From: Pedobacter cryoconitis
GTDB lineage: Bacteria > Bacteroidota > Bacteroidia > Sphingobacteriales > Sphingobacteriaceae
DNA: 64,000 nt
Assembly (NCBI RefSeq): GCF_014200605.1
Contig: NZ_JACHCE010000002.1
Span: 921,300-985,299 of the forward strand
Direction of reading: 5' to 3'
Shown in pieces: positions 57,852 through 64,000 of the stretch. The notes under the pieces were generated by a model. It searched no databases and was not told the DNA's origin. It was given only the letters and a program-made list of their open reading frames with translations. A program made the translations under genes and the position numbers. Each line of letters begins with the position of its first letter. The stretch's first letter is position 1.

Positions 57852-57872
57852 TTTAAATAGTTAATTTTTTTT

Positions 57873-57906
57873 AATCCCTCCTGAGCAATCAGGGGGGATT
57901 TTTTTT
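57873..57906 (+). terminator. intrinsic terminator of the rpoBC operon
   Basis: A 10-bp stem (AATCCCTCCT at 57873-57882 with 57891-57900, one G-T pair), an 8-base loop and eight T's, 21 bases after the rpoC stop. Confidence 0.9.
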
Positions 57907-57933
57907 GCTTGTTTTTTAGCTGTACAGATCTGA

Positions 57934-57987
57934 TATTACCAGGGACCCGGTAATAAAATATATTTGATTAGGCTACCACCCTAATCA
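57934..57987 (+). promoter_or_regulatory. two inverted repeats upstream of the DUF3467 gene
   Basis: TATTACC (57934-57940) pairs with GGTAATA (57949-57955), and TGATTAGG (57965-57972) pairs with CCTAATCA (57980-57987). The second ends 10 bases before the -7 box, where a repressor or activator could act. No regulator is assigned. Confidence 0.35.
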
Positions 57988-57997
57988 TTTAAAAAAG

Positions 57998-58005
57998 TAG
58001 TTTTG
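57998..58005 (+). promoter_or_regulatory. -7 box for the DUF3467 gene
   Basis: TAGTTTTG fits TAnnTTTG and ends only 4 bases before the ATG at 58010, so the transcript would be leaderless or nearly so. No TTTG at the -33 distance. Confidence 0.35.
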
Positions 58006-58009
58006 TGTT

Positions 58010-58324
58010 ATGGAAAACGAAAACAACGACAATCAAATTAATATTGAACTTTCTGAAGAAGTAGCAGAAGGTATATTTTCAAACCTTGCAATTATTACCC
58101 ATTCCAATACGGAGTTTGTACTGGATTTTATCAGAGTAATGCCAGGAGTGCCAAAGGCGAAGGTAAAATCAAGAATTATCCTGACCCCGGAGCATGCTAA
58201 AAGATTAATGATAGCTATGCAGGATAATATAGAAAAGTTTGAAGCAATTAATGGCAGAATTAAAACTCAGGAAGAACCATCAGGGTTCCCAATGAATTTT
58301 GGCGGGCCAACAGCGCAGGCTTAA
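58010..58324 (+). CDS. DUF3467 family protein
   Basis: A 104-residue soluble acidic protein of the DUF3467 family, widespread in Bacteroidota, with no known function. Family features: INIELSEEVAEGIFSNLAII, HSNTEFVLDFIRVMPGVPKA, and KVKSRIILTPEHAKRLMIAM. The Gly/Pro-rich tail is probably disordered. It stands alone between the rpoC terminator and a long hairpin shared with the convergent miaA. Confidence 0.9.
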   Translation: MENENNDNQINIELSEEVAEGIFSNLAIITHSNTEFVLDFIRVMPGVPKAKVKSRIILTPEHAKRLMIAMQDNIEKFEAINGRIKTQEEPSGFPMNFGGPTAQA

Positions 58325-58352
58325 TCTTTTATAACATCTATCCAAAGAATCC

Positions 58353-58392
58353 CCATATAAATTTTGTCCGGAGCCGGATACAATTTATATGG
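58353..58392. terminator. long hairpin between convergent genes
   Basis: CCATATAAATT (58353-58363) pairs with AATTTATATGG (58382-58392); after one mismatch the pairing runs on through GTCCGG/CCGGAT, about 18 bp in all. No T-run on either side. Probably ends the DUF3467 and/or miaA transcripts. Confidence 0.5.
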
Positions 58393-58478
58393 TCGATTCT
58401 GAATGACAAAGATCAGCCGGACTGATTAGAAGTCTTATTGGACTGATGAAGCTATCCTCCTATGCTGCCCAATTCTGT

Positions 58479-59405
58479 TTATTTCGATTGGTGTGCTGCT
58501 GCAACGCTCGTTTCGAGAAAATTAATGACCTCGATAGATTGATCAGGAGTGAACCAATGGATTTGTTCATCTCTTCTAAACCAGGTTAACTGACGTTTTG
58601 CAAAACGGCGTGTATTCTGTTTAATCTTTTCAACTGCTTCCTCATAAGTGATTGTACCATCCATATAGTCAAAAAGCTCTGCATAACCGACAGTTTTCAA
58701 GGCATTGAGTGCTCTGTAATCCTGCAGCGATTTTACCTCTTCTAATAAACCTTCCTGTAACATGAGGTCTACTCTGTGATTAATCCGCCCATAAAGCAGC
58801 GGTCTCTCCATGTTCAACCCAATTTTTATAATATCAAAGGGCCTTTGTTTTTTACTGTTTGTGAGGAAAGAAGAAACCTTTTTTCCTGTAGACAGGAAAA
58901 ACTCCAGTCCGCGGATAAGGCGTTGTGTATTTGCCTGGTCTACTTTGGCATAATACTCCGGATCTGCAGCTTCAAGCTGCCTTTTAATTGGTTCCAGTCC
59001 TTCTGCCTCAAATAAAGCATTCAGCTGATTTCTGATCTCCATATCCGTATCAGGTAATTCATCAAGGCCTTTGGTTACAGCATCCAGGTATAAACCAGAT
59101 CCGCCAACCATAATAGCCAGGTCATTCCTTGTAAATATTTCATCTAGAATCTCAAGGGCTTGTTTCTCGAAATCTCCGGTACTAAAAAAAGTATGAATAG
59201 AATGGGAATCAATAAAATGATGCTTAGCTGCAGCAAGTTCATGCGCGTGAGGCTTCGCTGTCCCGATAGACATCTCTTTGAAAAACTGTCTGGAATCGGC
59301 AGAGATGATTTCTGTTTTGAAATGCCGGGCCAGCGTAATAGCTAAAGCTGTTTTACCTATCGCCGTTGGCCCCGCAATTACAATTAATGTTTTATTTTTT
59401 GCCAT
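58479..59405 (-). CDS. miaA: tRNA dimethylallyltransferase
   Basis: Adds a dimethylallyl group to A37 of tRNAs reading UNN codons (308 residues). P-loop IAGPTAIGKTALAITLARHF, EIISADSRQFFKEMSIGTAK, GSGLYLDAVTKGLDELP, QANTQRLIRGLEFFLSTGKK, and the C-terminal QNTRRFAKRQLTWFRRD typical of the family. It follows the pRiA4b ORF-3-like gene by 8 bp on the same strand. Confidence 0.97.
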   Translation of the reverse strand: MAKNKTLIVIAGPTAIGKTALAITLARHFKTEIISADSRQFFKEMSIGTAKPHAHELAAAKHHFIDSHSIHTFFSTGDFEKQALEILDEIFTRNDLAIMVGGSGLYLDAVTKGLDELPDTDMEIRNQLNALFEAEGLEPIKRQLEAADPEYYAKVDQANTQRLIRGLEFFLSTGKKVSSFLTNSKKQRPFDIIKIGLNMERPLLYGRINHRVDLMLQEGLLEEVKSLQDYRALNALKTVGYAELFDYMDGTITYEEAVEKIKQNTRRFAKRQLTWFRRDEQIHWFTPDQSIEVINFLETSVAAAHQSK

Positions 59406-59413
59406 TATATGGC

Positions 59414-60064
59414 TTAATAGTCTTCTTTGCTATCATATTCGTCTTCATGGTAATCCTCATCCTCAGAGAAATCATCTGCATCTGAGTCATCGTCATCAGC
59501 ATCTTCACTTTTTTCTGATGTCGTGATACCTCTGCCATCCATAGCTTCAATTTCTTCCGTATCCTCAGGTACAAAATCCATTTCGTTCAGGAAGTCGAAA
59601 TCATTTGAAATCGGGTTATTTGTTACTACTTCGGTTGGAATATTGTTTGCATCAAAAATCTTAGGTGCTTCACCAATACTTTTGAAAAGCACAGGATATT
59701 CTATATTAGGATCTGTCTGCAAAATAATCTTGATCAGCTCTACATGGAATTCATAGGGACGGTCAAAATTGTATATATAGTAGAATTTTTGGTGTGGATC
59801 TTCAATAAAAGCACTCAGTTTTGCCTTCTCCATTAAAGCTACGCCACGATCAACCTTCTTTTGAGTAGGTAAATAGGCGATTTCATCCCCTTTGATCCAG
59901 TGATCAGAGCTTACATAAAAAGAAGAAGATTTTTCAGCGTTATAACCTGTTGTGCGGTGCAGTGCTTTATGTAAATCTTCAAAAGTTTGTGTTGATTTGA
60001 TATCGATCTCTCTGATTACTTCATCGTAATCGTCAAAACTAAGTCTGAATCTGTAAATTGCCAT
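59414..60064 (-). CDS. plasmid pRiA4b ORF-3-like protein
   Basis: A 216-residue soluble protein. The N-terminal about 150 residues fit the PRiA4_ORF3 family (YRFRLSFDDYDEVIREIDIK, TFEDLHKALHRTTGYN, HQKFYYIYNFDRPYEFHVEL). The last about 45 residues are a highly acidic Asp/Glu/Ser tail that is surely disordered. Despite the family name there is no sign of a plasmid or mobile element here; chromosomal copies beside tRNA-modification genes occur in Bacteroidota. Function unknown. Co-transcribed with miaA. Confidence 0.85.
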   Translation of the reverse strand: MAIYRFRLSFDDYDEVIREIDIKSTQTFEDLHKALHRTTGYNAEKSSSFYVSSDHWIKGDEIAYLPTQKKVDRGVALMEKAKLSAFIEDPHQKFYYIYNFDRPYEFHVELIKIILQTDPNIEYPVLFKSIGEAPKIFDANNIPTEVVTNNPISNDFDFLNEMDFVPEDTEEIEAMDGRGITTSEKSEDADDDDSDADDFSEDEDYHEDEYDSKEDY

Positions 60065-60196
60065 TTGAGCTTTATTTCTAATAGTATAAAATTATAAAAT
60101 AAAATATAGTTTTCATTTGAATATATTTTATTTTACGAGATATGACGACACTATGAACTGTAATCCTGATAATTACAGCTATAGTGGTAACATTAT

Positions 60197-61612
60197 TTAT
60201 TTGGTTTTTTCTGTAACAGGTGTAAGTCCAAATTCTTTTCCTTTACGCAGCATAAATGCTAACGCTTCATCGGGTGAATTTGTTATTTCGCCTTCCAGAA
60301 TTGCTTCACGAATTGCATTTTTTATCATGCCCACTTCTTTACCGGCAGCAAGGCCGAATACTTCCATGATGTCATTTCCTGAAACAGGAGGTTGCCAGTT
60401 TCTAATTTTGTCCCGCTCTTCAACATCTTTCAGCTTTTGTTTAACCAGCTCAAAGTTATTGCGGTATTTTTTTATTTTATATTCGTTTTTCGTAGTGACA
60501 TCTGCATTGCAAAGTAACATCAGGCTTTCAATATCTTCGCCCGCATCAAACAGAACACGTCTTACCGCCGAATCTGTAACTACTTCCTGGGCAAGAACAA
60601 TAGGTCGTAAATGCAGCTGAACAAGCTTCTGAACAAATTTCATCTTCTCATTCAATGGAAGTTTCAGCTGTGCAAAAATATGAGGAACCATTCTTGCCCC
60701 TTTATCCTCATGTCCATGAAAAGTCCAGCCATGATTTTCTTCAAAACGTTTGGTTGGTGGTTTCGCTATGTCATGAAGAATTGCTGCCCAGCGCAGCCAG
60801 AGATCCTCTGTAACTTCACAAATATTGTCCAGTACCTGTAAGGTATGATAAAAATTGTCTTTATGTCCTTTTCCATTGATCACCTCTACACCAAACAGAT
60901 TAGCCATCTGCGGGAAGATGATATGAAGCAGACCAGTATCAAAAAGATATTTGAACCCTATAGAAGGAACAGGCGAAAGAATAATTTTATTCAGTTCATC
61001 TGTAATTCTTTCTTTAGAAACAATGCTGATTCTTTCTTTTTGTTTGGCTATTGCAGCCAATGCCTGAGCGTCAATGCTGAAATTCAGCTGAGTCGCAAAG
61101 CGGATGGCACGCATCATGCGCAAAGGGTCATCAGAAAAAGTAATTTCGGCATCCAGTGGCGTGCGGATCAATTTATTATTTAAATCTTCTACACCACCAA
61201 AAGGATCAACCAACTGACCAAAATTCTCTTTATTAAGTGAAATTGCCAAAGCGTTGATCGTAAAATCCCTTCTGAGCTGATCATCTTTAATAGTCCCGTT
61301 TTCTACGATAGGCTTGCGGGAATCGGCACGGTAAGACTCTTTTCTTGCCCCAACGAATTCAAGCTCAAGATCACGGTACTTTAACATAGCCGTACCAAAA
61401 TTCTTAAAAACAGCAACTTTGCTCTTTAAATGTTTTCCGGCAAGTTCAGCAAATTCAATCCCATTCCCTAAAACGACTACATCAATATCCTTTGATGGTC
61501 TTTTCAGAAAAATATCCCGTACGTATCCACCAATCACATAGGCTTCGATATGATTTTCATCGGCAATGCCAGCCAGCACCTTAAAGACAGGATGTTCTAG
61601 ATTTTTTTTCAA
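60197..61612 (-). CDS. cca: CCA-adding tRNA nucleotidyltransferase with HD domain
   Basis: Adds or repairs the 3' CCA of tRNA, needed here since the tRNA genes in this window do not encode CCA (471 residues). Nucleotidyltransferase motif YVIGGYVRDIFL with the catalytic DIDVVV, then RRDFTINALAISL, the nucleotide-selecting region FSDDPLRMMRAIRFATQLNF, and an HD phosphohydrolase domain (WAAILHDIAKPPT, HEDKGARM). The only sensible start is TTG at 61612 (then KKNLEHPVFKVLAG); no ATG precedes the conserved N-terminus. Confidence 0.95.
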   Translation of the reverse strand: MKKNLEHPVFKVLAGIADENHIEAYVIGGYVRDIFLKRPSKDIDVVVLGNGIEFAELAGKHLKSKVAVFKNFGTAMLKYRDLELEFVGARKESYRADSRKPIVENGTIKDDQLRRDFTINALAISLNKENFGQLVDPFGGVEDLNNKLIRTPLDAEITFSDDPLRMMRAIRFATQLNFSIDAQALAAIAKQKERISIVSKERITDELNKIILSPVPSIGFKYLFDTGLLHIIFPQMANLFGVEVINGKGHKDNFYHTLQVLDNICEVTEDLWLRWAAILHDIAKPPTKRFEENHGWTFHGHEDKGARMVPHIFAQLKLPLNEKMKFVQKLVQLHLRPIVLAQEVVTDSAVRRVLFDAGEDIESLMLLCNADVTTKNEYKIKKYRNNFELVKQKLKDVEERDKIRNWQPPVSGNDIMEVFGLAAGKEVGMIKNAIREAILEGEITNSPDEALAFMLRKGKEFGLTPVTEKTK

Positions 61613-61679
61613 AATTATATATTGTTTTGAGCCTATAGGCCCAATGTTGATTTCAATGAGACTGCAAAAATAGCAAAAC

Positions 61680-62246
61680 TTACTTTCTAATGAAGGAAAA
61701 TTGACCAGATGGACTTAATTTCATGATGGTCGATGACTTCTTTTTGATTTTAAGTTCTTGCTCCCAGTCCACTACATAGTCTACTGCTGACTTAATCTCT
61801 TCGTCGATTTCGTCAAAAAAAGCAGGAGTCGGCTGTCCGGAAATGTTTGCGGAAGTAGAGACAACCGGTTTTCTGAAACGTTGTAGTAATTGCTGGACGA
61901 AATCATGTTTAATGACCCTTATGCCCACACTACCATCTGCATTGATTACATTTTTAGCCAGGTTTTTTGCTCCTGAAAAAATGATGGTTAAAGGATGCTC
62001 AGCATATTCAATCAAATCGTAAGCTACCTCAGGTACTTCATCAATATAACTTTGTATTTTCGAATCATTATCTAGCAGAATAATAAAACTTTTGTCAGAT
62101 GAGCGGCCTTTGATTGCGTTAATTTTTTCGACTGCTTCTTCGTTTGTAGCGTCACAACCAATACCCCAGACTGTATCAGTAGGATAAAGAATTACACCCC
62201 CATTTTTCAAGACCGTTAAAGCCTTGTCAATTTCCGTTTTTAGCAT
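61680..62246 (-). CDS. tsaC: threonylcarbamoyl-AMP synthase (TsaC/Sua5 family)
   Basis: Makes threonylcarbamoyl-adenylate for the t6A37 modification of tRNA (188 residues; the short TsaC form lacking the Sua5 C-terminal domain). Family signatures: GGVILYPTDTVWGIGCDATN, AIKGRSSDKSFIILLD, PLTIIFSGA, SVGIRVIKHDFVQ and PVVSTSANISGQPTPAFFD. Cytoplasmic. With miaA and cca it makes three tRNA-maturation genes within 4 kb. Confidence 0.95.
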   Translation of the reverse strand: MLKTEIDKALTVLKNGGVILYPTDTVWGIGCDATNEEAVEKINAIKGRSSDKSFIILLDNDSKIQSYIDEVPEVAYDLIEYAEHPLTIIFSGAKNLAKNVINADGSVGIRVIKHDFVQQLLQRFRKPVVSTSANISGQPTPAFFDEIDEEIKSAVDYVVDWEQELKIKKKSSTIMKLSPSGQFSFIRK

Positions 62247-62287
62247 GGTGTAAATTTATTAAATAATCTTGTTATTCAAGCAGGATC

Positions 62288-63406
62288 TTAAGCCGGCAGG
62301 ATCATGTTCCTGTAAGAATTCATCAGTTGACTGGCTAATACCGGGGTATTGAATTTTTGCGCAAAGCTTAATCCTCCCTCTTTCATCCGTTCAGCCAGGT
62401 CGGGATCCGCTAAAATAGTATTCACTGCTTTGGCCAGTGCAGTAAAATCATGAGGATCTACATACAGGCTATAAGGGCCGCCAGCCTCTTCCAGGCAGGA
62501 ACCTGTGGCAGAAACAACTGGTATTTTACCATAAAGTGCTTCAATTACCGGGATACCAAATCCTTCGTAAAAAGAAGGATAAACAAATACTGTGGCTAAC
62601 TGATAAATAGAAGGGAGGTCGGAGAATGGAATATCTTTCAGAAAGATTACCCTTTCTTCGAGGCCCAGGCGCTGAATTTCGGCCATTACTTTTTGTGCAT
62701 AGGGCTGCTTTTTACCTACTACAACCAGTTTATAGGCAGGATCGATAGCAGGCAGCGCCCGCACCACAGCCAACAGATTTTTTCGGGGTTCAATAGTCCC
62801 TACATTAAGCAGGTACTTCTGTGGCAAACTGTACTTTTCACGTATCTTCTCTTTAAAATCCTGTGGGATCAGCTGTTTAAATGAATCATCACAGGTCTGA
62901 TAGAGCACTTCTATTTTTGAAGGGTCAATATGATAATATTTAATAATATCATTTTTTGTCTGTTCGCTGATTGCGATAATATGATCTGCATGCCGACAGG
63001 CATATTTACTTTTAAAATTGTAAATCGTACGGTCTATGAATTTATAGTACTGCGGGTAACGCAAAAAAATAAGATCATGCATAGTAACCATAGTCTGAAT
63101 AGAAGAAGGCATCCCTATTGGGATTTCGTTACTCAAACCGTGATAGATAGTAATATTGTCTTGCTTTAACTGCTTTTTGATACCGAAACTTCTCCATAAC
63201 AAAGAAGATTTCCGGGGAAGCATAAGATGGATATTCTCCTTTTTGAAAAAAGAAGAAATCTGCCCGTGACTTTTGACCTTCGGGCTGTAAACAAAGTATT
63301 GGTTTTGAGGAAAAAATTCTGATAACTGTAAAACAAGAGATCTGCTGTAATTACCTAAACCAGTCAGGTTATTGGCAGCCCTTTTTCCGTCAAAACCAAT
63401 ATTCAT
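62288..63406 (-). CDS. GT4-family glycosyltransferase
   Basis: Nucleotide-sugar-dependent transferase of the GT-B fold (372 residues). N-terminal acceptor domain [20 protein letters not shown] with ITIYHGLSNEIPIGMPSS; C-terminal donor domain with LLNVGTIEPRKNLLAVVRAL, the conserved VFVYPSFYEGFGIPVIEALY containing the EX7E motif, and VVSATGSCLEEAGGPYSLYV. It resembles mannosyltransferases of exopolysaccharide synthesis, but donor and acceptor are unknown. Its ATG overlaps the dapD stop by one base (TAATG), so it is translationally coupled to dapD. Confidence 0.93.
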   Translation of the reverse strand: MNIGFDGKRAANNLTGLGNYSRSLVLQLSEFFPQNQYFVYSPKVKSHGQISSFFKKENIHLMLPRKSSLLWRSFGIKKQLKQDNITIYHGLSNEIPIGMPSSIQTMVTMHDLIFLRYPQYYKFIDRTIYNFKSKYACRHADHIIAISEQTKNDIIKYYHIDPSKIEVLYQTCDDSFKQLIPQDFKEKIREKYSLPQKYLLNVGTIEPRKNLLAVVRALPAIDPAYKLVVVGKKQPYAQKVMAEIQRLGLEERVIFLKDIPFSDLPSIYQLATVFVYPSFYEGFGIPVIEALYGKIPVVSATGSCLEEAGGPYSLYVDPHDFTALAKAVNTILADPDLAERMKEGGLSFAQKFNTPVLASQLMNSYRNMILPA

Positions 63407-64000
63407 TAAACTGCTACGTTATTTTCTCTTAATGCATCATTAAGTGAAGTCTTTTTATCTGTAGACTCTTTACGTTTTCCGATGATCAGTGCACATGGAA
63501 CCTGGTAATCACCTGCAGGGAATTTTTTAGTATAACTTCCTGGGATCACTACTGATCTTGCAGGCACGATACCCTTATATTCAACAGGAGTACTTCCCGT
63601 AACGTCAATAATTTTAGTAGAAGCAGTCAATACAACGTTTGCGCCTAAAACAGCCTCACGTTCTACGCGTACACCTTCCACAACAATAGCTCTTGAACCT
63701 AAGAAACAATTGTCTTCAATGATAACCGGAGCAGCTTGAATCGGCTCTAAAACGCCACCAATACCAACACCACCACTTAAATGTACATGTTTTCCGATTT
63801 GTGCACATGAACCTACAGTAGCCCAGGTATCCACCATTGTACCTTCATCAATATAAGCACCGATGTTCACATAAGAAGGCATTAAGATTACCCCTTTAGA
63901 TAAGTATGCTCCATAACGTGCACTTGCACCAGGAACAACTCTTACACCCAGTTCTTTATAATTGGTCTTCAATTTCATTTTATCATGAAATACAAAAGGG
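63406..64000 (-). CDS. dapD: tetrahydrodipicolinate N-succinyltransferase, 5' part beyond window
   Basis: Lysine/diaminopimelate biosynthesis enzyme that succinylates tetrahydrodipicolinate. Only the C-terminal about 198 codons are visible; an internal ATG at 63978 is not the start, since the frame continues to the window edge with PFVFHDK, normal DapD sequence. The left-handed beta-helix is clear: [60 protein letters not shown]. Product meso-DAP feeds the peptidoglycan made by the shape genes elsewhere in the window. Coupled to the downstream glycosyltransferase. Confidence 0.96.
   Translation of the reverse strand, partial: PFVFHDKMKLKTNYKELGVRVVPGASARYGAYLSKGVILMPSYVNIGAYIDEGTMVDTWATVGSCAQIGKHVHLSGGVGIGGVLEPIQAAPVIIEDNCFLGSRAIVVEGVRVEREAVLGANVVLTASTKIIDVTGSTPVEYKGIVPARSVVIPGSYTKKFPAGDYQVPCALIIGKRKESTDKKTSLNDALRENNVAV

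Noticed and set aside
59414-60064. pRiA4b ORF-3-like gene as evidence of an integrated plasmid
   Set aside because: The family name is historical; the gene sits in a core tRNA-gene neighbourhood with no mobility genes or repeats.

Overview
The window is bacterial chromosome from a member of the Bacteroidota, most like Sphingobacteriaceae (Pedobacter type). The inference rests on low GC, a SusC-type TonB receptor with its FecR/ECF-sigma pair, an Oar-like receptor, the Bacteroidota form of type Vi secretion (TssD tube proteins), promoters of the TTTG / TAnnTTTG type, and start codons that nearly all lack a Shine-Dalgarno sequence. It is mostly core genome with several accessory islands. No CRISPR array, transposase or rRNA gene is visible.

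Layout. 1-3.4 kb (minus): ECF sigma factor, FecR anti-sigma factor and the start of a SusC-like receptor with an STN signalling domain. 3.9-5.9 kb: two tandem paralogues of unknown function, each built from an internal duplication, and a convergent XRE-type regulator. 6.3-9.7 kb: a GT-C-like membrane protein, thymidine kinase and an acidic protein. 9.7-17.6 kb (minus): purN-purH-mreB-mreC-mreD-mrdA-rodA, i.e. late purine synthesis followed by the rod-shape/elongasome genes. 17.8-19.2 kb: an aldehyde dehydrogenase. 19.8-25.7 kb: a T6SS effector module (two TssD, VgrG, a protein of unknown role, a PAAR-like/nuclease effector and a probable immunity gene). 26.0-32.6 kb: rpsT, radC, pheT, a coiled-coil protein, zapA, a likely 6S RNA, rny and an Mpo1-like protein. 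32.9-38 kb: an Oar-like TonB receptor, a decayed HepT-type HEPN gene and a cysteine-free thioredoxin-fold protein. 38-42.7 kb: a fused aminolipid acyltransferase (OlsF-like), a helix-hairpin-helix protein, apt and an acyl-CoA dehydrogenase. 42.8-44.5 kb: rpsU, xerC, hpf. 44.6-57.9 kb: four tRNAs, tuf, tRNA-Trp, secE, nusG, rplKAJL, rpoBC. 58-64 kb: a DUF3467 protein, then on the minus strand dapD (cut by the window edge), a GT4 glycosyltransferase, a TsaC/Sua5 protein, a CCA-adding enzyme, a pRiA4b ORF-3-like protein and miaA.

The points most worth a second look are: (1) rpsU and hpf, two genes acting on the ribosome itself, carry the only clear Shine-Dalgarno sequences I noticed in a window that otherwise ignores them; (2) the T6SS effector module with an unrecognised gene translationally coupled to the effector; (3) a 46-bp tandem duplication of the purN start region that creates an upstream mini-ORF; (4) a likely 6S RNA between zapA and rny; (5) the tandem pair of internally duplicated unknown proteins; (6) a HepT relic retaining its HEPN catalytic motif; and (7) hairpins between rplL-rpoB and rpoB-rpoC.
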